Shown piece by piece: positions 60,380 to 64,000 of a DNA stretch of 64,000 nt (positions within the stretch are counted from its first letter, which is position 1; each line of letters starts with the position of its first letter). The DNA comes from Halopseudomonas pelagia CL-AP6. GTDB taxonomy: Bacteria > Pseudomonadota > Gammaproteobacteria > Pseudomonadales > Pseudomonadaceae. The position numbers and the translations under genes were made by a program. A model generated the notes under the pieces. That model ran no database searches and was not told where the DNA came from. It saw nothing but the letters and a program-made list of their open reading frames with translations. The stretch is taken from the NCBI RefSeq assembly GCF_000410875.1, contig NZ_AROI01000016.1, positions 62,001-126,000 of the forward strand. The letters are read 5' to 3'.

Positions 60380-62029
60380 TCAGAAGTTCGCTTGCACACT
60401 GAAGTGAACGCGCGAATCGTGTTTTGAGGTGTTGGGGCCGTCCCGCAGGGGCAAAGCCCAATCCACACTGCCGGAAAGCCAATCATTGAAAACTGCCCGT
60501 GTGCCTATCCCTACGCTGACCAGGGAGAAATCATCTTCTTGCTCCGGCAACGTATCCTGCAGAAACACCTGCGCAGCATCGGCAAAGGCATAGAAACGCC
60601 AATCACTCATGTAGTTACCGACGTACCTGCTCAGTGAAGGCGTAATCAGTTCTTGGGAAACAACGTAGCCATCGTCTCCAGAAGCTTCAGTAGCCAGGTA
60701 CCCTCGCACCGAACTACCACCACCTGCCGATAGCTGCTCACTGGAAATCAGCGGCCCGGAGGCCAGCTGAAAACCAAAAGTGGTGCTCAGCCGCCAAGTA
60801 CTCGGCAACGTGACCAAGTAGGAGGTATCGCCCTTGAATACCCCGAAGCTGGGGCTTGAATCCCAACGTTTCCAGTAACGAAAATCCTCAGGCTCACTGC
60901 CGTAACCCAGCAGCGAGCGCGGGTTGGCCACCAGGCTCACCCCCAGACTGAACTCGGACTGCTCGGTATAGCGGAAACCGCTGTAACCAAAGGTGAACGG
61001 CGCGTACTTGATGGGCATCGAGTCGGTCTCACCGCCGAAGGTGACCTCCTCATCAAAGTTCTTGAAATCAAGCCCTACCGAAAAGGCATGCGCCCACTCA
61101 CCCGAGATCGGCAACGCATAGGTCGCCGTCACACCGTATGAATGGCCCTTACCCAACACATTGGTGCCACCGACCGTGGCCACGTTGCTATCAGACTTGA
61201 AGCCGGCAAAGCGCAAGCTCCAACGCTCGCTCAACGGCATCGTGTAAGAGCCGGACCAGACTTCCGCGCTATCAAGATCCTCGGGAGCAACGAAATAAGT
61301 CAGAGCAATCGAGTGGCCCAGCTGCCACAGGTTGTTATGACCCACCGAGACGAAACTGCGCAGCTCCTCGGTATCGGCGCTGTAATCGTTGTTCATACCC
61401 AGATTGACGAACCAGGGCTTTTCGTCGTCCACCTGAAGGTCGATATCCATAGTTCCCGGCCGTTGCCCTTCACGCACCAGCGGCATGACCTGGCGACCTG
61501 CGGTACGGTTGACCTGGCCTAGCTCTTCCTGCACCTGAGCAAAGTCAGGAACGCCGCCTTCCTCCAGAGCAGGTACCTCATCACGGATCGACTTTGGAGA
61601 ATAATGCTCGGCACCTACGACCCGCACGCGGCCGACTCTGGTTTCCATCACCTGCAAAAACACAATGCCGCCCTGTACCTGCTGTTCAGGCAGTTCGATA
61701 TAAACCGACTGATAGCCCTTAATCTGATACTTCTCCTGCAGAGCATCACGAGCAGACTCGATATCAGCAAGAGAGCGGCCCGGCCCAAGAAACGGATAAA
61801 CCGCCTCTTCTATATCCTGGGCATCCAGCACCGTATTACCGCGCACAACATATTCATTGATGTCGACCCGTTGCGCCTCAAGCGGAACCTCAGCCGACTC
61901 TGTATTGCCTTCGGATTCCGGCGTCTCAGCAAACACCTGCGTGCCCCACAGCACAGAAGCCAGGCAACTCGCAGCCAGTGACAGCTTCGCAGCCCCACCC
62001 GGTCGACAAACCCTAAACAGATACTCCAC
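60380..62029 (-). CDS. ShlB/FhaC/HecB-family two-partner secretion transporter (TpsB, PdtB-like)
   Basis: About 549 aa. A signal peptide near the N-terminus (SLAASCLASVLWGTQVFAE) leads to a POTRA_2-type domain (about 70-140; VRGNTVLDAQDIEEAVYPFLGPG), a second POTRA, and a 16-strand barrel with the VRGY signature in SSVRGYLATEA (L6 loop) and terminal Phe. It exports a TpsA protein across the outer membrane in the family. GTG 62029 has AAGGGGG upstream and is preferred to the 28-codon longer frame. It is the first gene of the cluster; no TpsA gene is seen on its 5' side. Confidence 0.85.
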   Translation of the reverse strand: MEYLFRVCRPGGAAKLSLAASCLASVLWGTQVFAETPESEGNTESAEVPLEAQRVDINEYVVRGNTVLDAQDIEEAVYPFLGPGRSLADIESARDALQEKYQIKGYQSVYIELPEQQVQGGIVFLQVMETRVGRVRVVGAEHYSPKSIRDEVPALEEGGVPDFAQVQEELGQVNRTAGRQVMPLVREGQRPGTMDIDLQVDDEKPWFVNLGMNNDYSADTEELRSFVSVGHNNLWQLGHSIALTYFVAPEDLDSAEVWSGSYTMPLSERWSLRFAGFKSDSNVATVGGTNVLGKGHSYGVTATYALPISGEWAHAFSVGLDFKNFDEEVTFGGETDSMPIKYAPFTFGYSGFRYTEQSEFSLGVSLVANPRSLLGYGSEPEDFRYWKRWDSSPSFGVFKGDTSYLVTLPSTWRLSTTFGFQLASGPLISSEQLSAGGGSSVRGYLATEASGDDGYVVSQELITPSLSRYVGNYMSDWRFYAFADAAQVFLQDTLPEQEDDFSLVSVGIGTRAVFNDWLSGSVDWALPLRDGPNTSKHDSRVHFSVQANF

Positions 62030-62315
62030 ACAACCCCCTTGAGGTCTCAATGACTCCACTCCGTCAGGAGCCACCTTCTGGAAAACAGCTCTGCCAAAGC
62101 ACAGCGCTGACAAGCATTACCGCGACGCCAACGCTTACGTTGCTGCCTCGCCTCACCAGATATCCCACACACCAGCGCTGCCGGAATGTCACCGTGCCTT
62201 GCTTGCTGGTTTGTCGTGCCGGTTGATCCGTTCGCCTATAAGACCGAGCTCGGTATCCCCACCCGAACTTTTGTAACCAAAGCTTCATGAAAGAAATCGA
62301 GGGGGTGATAACGAG

Positions 62316-62480
62316 GTGAACAATGTGGCGGTCAGCGACTTAAAATCTGGCAAATCTATCGTGGCTTGGTGCTATGACGACTTGATGGCAAAAAATGGAG
62401 TCAGAGAATCAACCAAGAGGACATTGGGTGGCCAGCTAGCCAAACGTATGCTCCCGCACCTTGCCACAACACAGATGTAA
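62316..62480 (+). CDS. Possible small ORF upstream of hipB
   Basis: 54 codons from GTG 62316, with GAGGGGGTGA before it, to TAA 62480. The product is mildly basic (LKSGKSIVAWCYDDLMAK ... STKRTLGGQLAKRML). It is not in any family I know, and it may be a fragment. The rest of the 500-bp gap between pdtB and hipB shows no other gene. Confidence 0.25.
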   Translation: MNNVAVSDLKSGKSIVAWCYDDLMAKNGVRESTKRTLGGQLAKRMLPHLATTQM

Positions 62481-62531
62481 CTCTATAATTCAGTGTGTTA
62501 TATAGATTTAATCGAGATAAAGCACAATATA

Positions 62532-62846
62532 ATGTATTTAAATATCAGAAAGCCTGACGAGATCATTAAGCTCCTTTGTATGCGTTTGCGTACAGAACGG
62601 CTATCTCAACAGATGACACAAGCCGAAGTGGCCGCACGCGCCGGCATTGGCGTCAATACCCTGTCCAATCTGGAAGCTGGTCGTAACATCGGGTTTGACA
62701 GTCTCGTACGTGTAGCCATGGTGCTAGGCCGCCTCGATGAGCTGGAGAACCTGTTCAAGCCAAAGCTGGACAGCCTCGACGACATTCATCGCTATGAAAA
62801 CAGCGCCCAGCGTCAACGCATCAAAAAGAAGAGCAACAATGCTTAA
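62532..62846 (+). CDS. hipB: HipB-like antitoxin (Xre-family)
   Basis: 104 aa from ATG 62532. A helix-turn-helix (LSQQMTQAEVAARAGIGVNTLSNLEAGRNIGFDSLVRVAMVLG) is followed by a basic tail (RQRIKKKSNN). It would bind and block HipA and repress the operon. The stop lies eight bases inside the next gene, giving coupled translation. Confidence 0.85.
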   Translation: MYLNIRKPDEIIKLLCMRLRTERLSQQMTQAEVAARAGIGVNTLSNLEAGRNIGFDSLVRVAMVLGRLDELENLFKPKLDSLDDIHRYENSAQRQRIKKKSNNA

Positions 62847-64000
62847 ACAAGTGGATGTTTACTACGATGGTTGGGGCGAGCACTGGCGGTGGGGCTCTTT
62901 GGTGCTTTCGACCACGATCACCGGCCGTCCTCTGATCGCTTTCGAATACAGTGACGAGGCCCGGAAGCGGGGGCTGGAACTGTCAGCCCTCACCCTCCCT
63001 TTGGCTGGCCCCAAGCTACGCAAGGACTTCCCCGAACACCAGATGGGGCTGCCAGGCCCAGTCTATGACTCGCTTCCTGATGGCTGGGGAATGCTGCTGA
63101 TGGATCGCTTATTCAAGCGTCGCGGCCTCAACCCTGCGCGTATTGGCCCATTAGAGCGGTTGACGCATATCGGCCCCCACGCCATGGGTGCAATGTCATT
63201 CGAGCCCGCAACCACCGGGATTTCTGAGCCAGCCGAGGAGATACCGCTCACCCAACTGGCAGTGGAAATTCAAGATGTACTCAGTGGCGAAGGGGGAGAG
63301 TTTCTGCAACGGCTATTGCTTATCGGGGGCTCTCCGCATGGTGCCAGGCCAAAGGCGTTGCTGTATCGCAATGCAGGGCAAGGAACCTTCACTACTGCGG
63401 ATGCACCCGGCCTGGAAGCCTGGCTGGTCAAATTCCCCGCGCAAAACGAGCACCCAGAAGTATGTGCCATTGAAACTGTCTACGCCCAATGCCTGCGAGA
63501 ATGCGGGATCAGCACCCCAGATACTGAGTACTTCGACCTTCCCAACGGCCAAGCAGCCTTTGCCAGCAAACGCTTTGACCGTCAGCAAAGAATGCGGGTG
63601 CCCATGCAAAGCCTCGCGGCCTTTACCCAGGCAGATTTCCGCAATCCCGGTGCGTTGGACTATGTCAGTTTTTTGCGTGCAACCGGATTTTGCACCAATG
63701 ACGTGCGAGAAAAAGCACGGGCATTTGAACGTGCGGTCTTCAACATCGTATTCAACAACCGGGACGACCACCCTAAAAACTTCGCATACACCATGTCAGC
63801 CACCGGACACTGGAAGCTGGCACCAGCTTATGACGTTACATTCTGTGAGGGGCCGGCTGGATACCACCAAATGGATGTGATGGGTGAGGCATTGCACATC
63901 GACCGCAAGCGCCTCCTCTCCCTGGGGATGGAAGAAGCGGAGCTGTCGGCGCAAACCGCAGCCTATATGATCGATAACATGTGCCATGTAGCGAGCAGTT
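62839..64000 (+). CDS. hipA: HipA-family toxin kinase (cut by the window end)
   Basis: 387 codons are visible; the gene continues past the window. A HipA N1-type start (VDVYYDGWGEHWRWGSLVLS) is followed by the kinase core: the Gly-rich loop IGGSPHGARPKAL (about 172-184), the Lys of WLVKFPA (about 205), catalytic NNRDDHPKNFAY (about 306-317) and the metal motif LAPAYDVTF. HipA kinases phosphorylate glutamyl-tRNA synthetase or related targets and cause dormancy. The pair hipBA lies just beyond the TpsB gene and is divergent from it. Confidence 0.85.
   Translation, partial: MLKQVDVYYDGWGEHWRWGSLVLSTTITGRPLIAFEYSDEARKRGLELSALTLPLAGPKLRKDFPEHQMGLPGPVYDSLPDGWGMLLMDRLFKRRGLNPARIGPLERLTHIGPHAMGAMSFEPATTGISEPAEEIPLTQLAVEIQDVLSGEGGEFLQRLLLIGGSPHGARPKALLYRNAGQGTFTTADAPGLEAWLVKFPAQNEHPEVCAIETVYAQCLRECGISTPDTEYFDLPNGQAAFASKRFDRQQRMRVPMQSLAAFTQADFRNPGALDYVSFLRATGFCTNDVREKARAFERAVFNIVFNNRDDHPKNFAYTMSATGHWKLAPAYDVTFCEGPAGYHQMDVMGEALHIDRKRLLSLGMEEAELSAQTAAYMIDNMCHVASS

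Overview
The window looks like a chromosomal segment from a Pseudomonas-type gammaproteobacterium, with a genomic island in its middle. The call rests on gene order. alaS-lysC-csrA/rsmA-tRNA-Ser-tRNA-Arg, argR-aruCFG, htrB-minCDE-rluA-apeB and oxidoreductase-prc-FKBP all follow the arrangement known from Pseudomonas, and a CcoM-type small oxidase subunit is present. The species cannot be named from sequence alone; a Pseudomonas or Halopseudomonas-like lineage is an inference.

Left part (1-32.3 kb, core genome): MgtE; tRNA-Arg and tRNA-Ser; the CsrA/RsmA regulator; aspartokinase; AlaRS; the start of the arginine succinyltransferase pathway (aruC, aruF, aruG) under ArgR; a thiolase and a short-chain dehydrogenase; a DTW-domain tRNA modifier; CcoM; RapA; a lipid A acyltransferase with a patatin; the Min division-site system; an RluA-type pseudouridine synthase; an M18 aminopeptidase; a quinone oxidoreductase; the Prc protease; an FKBP lipoprotein; and an unusual pair made of a haem-oxygenase-like di-iron enzyme and a methyltransferase. 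aruD, aruB and aruE, normally between aruG and alaS, are absent here.

Island (from about 32.3 kb): it starts at a 49-nt fragment of the 3' end of tRNA-Asp, next to a bidirectional terminator. Next comes a three-gene overlapping recombinase module resembling gamma-mobile-trio (GMT) elements, remnants of umuC and of a phosphatase gene, an exonuclease-phosphoesterase pair, and a second integration module (xis-int-HD/MobH-like, with a divergent Xre regulator). From 43.5 to 51.1 kb, on the minus strand, lies the most striking locus. It has a ThsB-type TIR protein, a SLOG-patatin fusion, two more TIR proteins (one split by a complete IS21-family element), a free-standing SLOG protein and a fourth TIR protein. 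I read it as a Thoeris-like anti-phage operon: TIR proteins would make a nucleotide signal and the SLOG-patatin would act as a membrane-lipid-degrading effector in place of the usual SIR2-SLOG ThsA.

Right part (51.4-64 kb): DsbB, a conserved small protein, and a long minus-strand gene set (TpsB/FhaC-like transporter, ExbB with a DUF2341/LamG-like periplasmic part, ExbD, TonB, putative porin, coiled-coil exported protein, YbjN protein, PpiC isomerase, LysR regulator). It resembles the P. aeruginosa pdt two-partner secretion locus but has no adjacent TpsA exoprotein gene. The window ends inside a hipBA toxin-antitoxin operon. No intact tRNA-Asp was found to the right, so the right end of the island is not fixed by this window.
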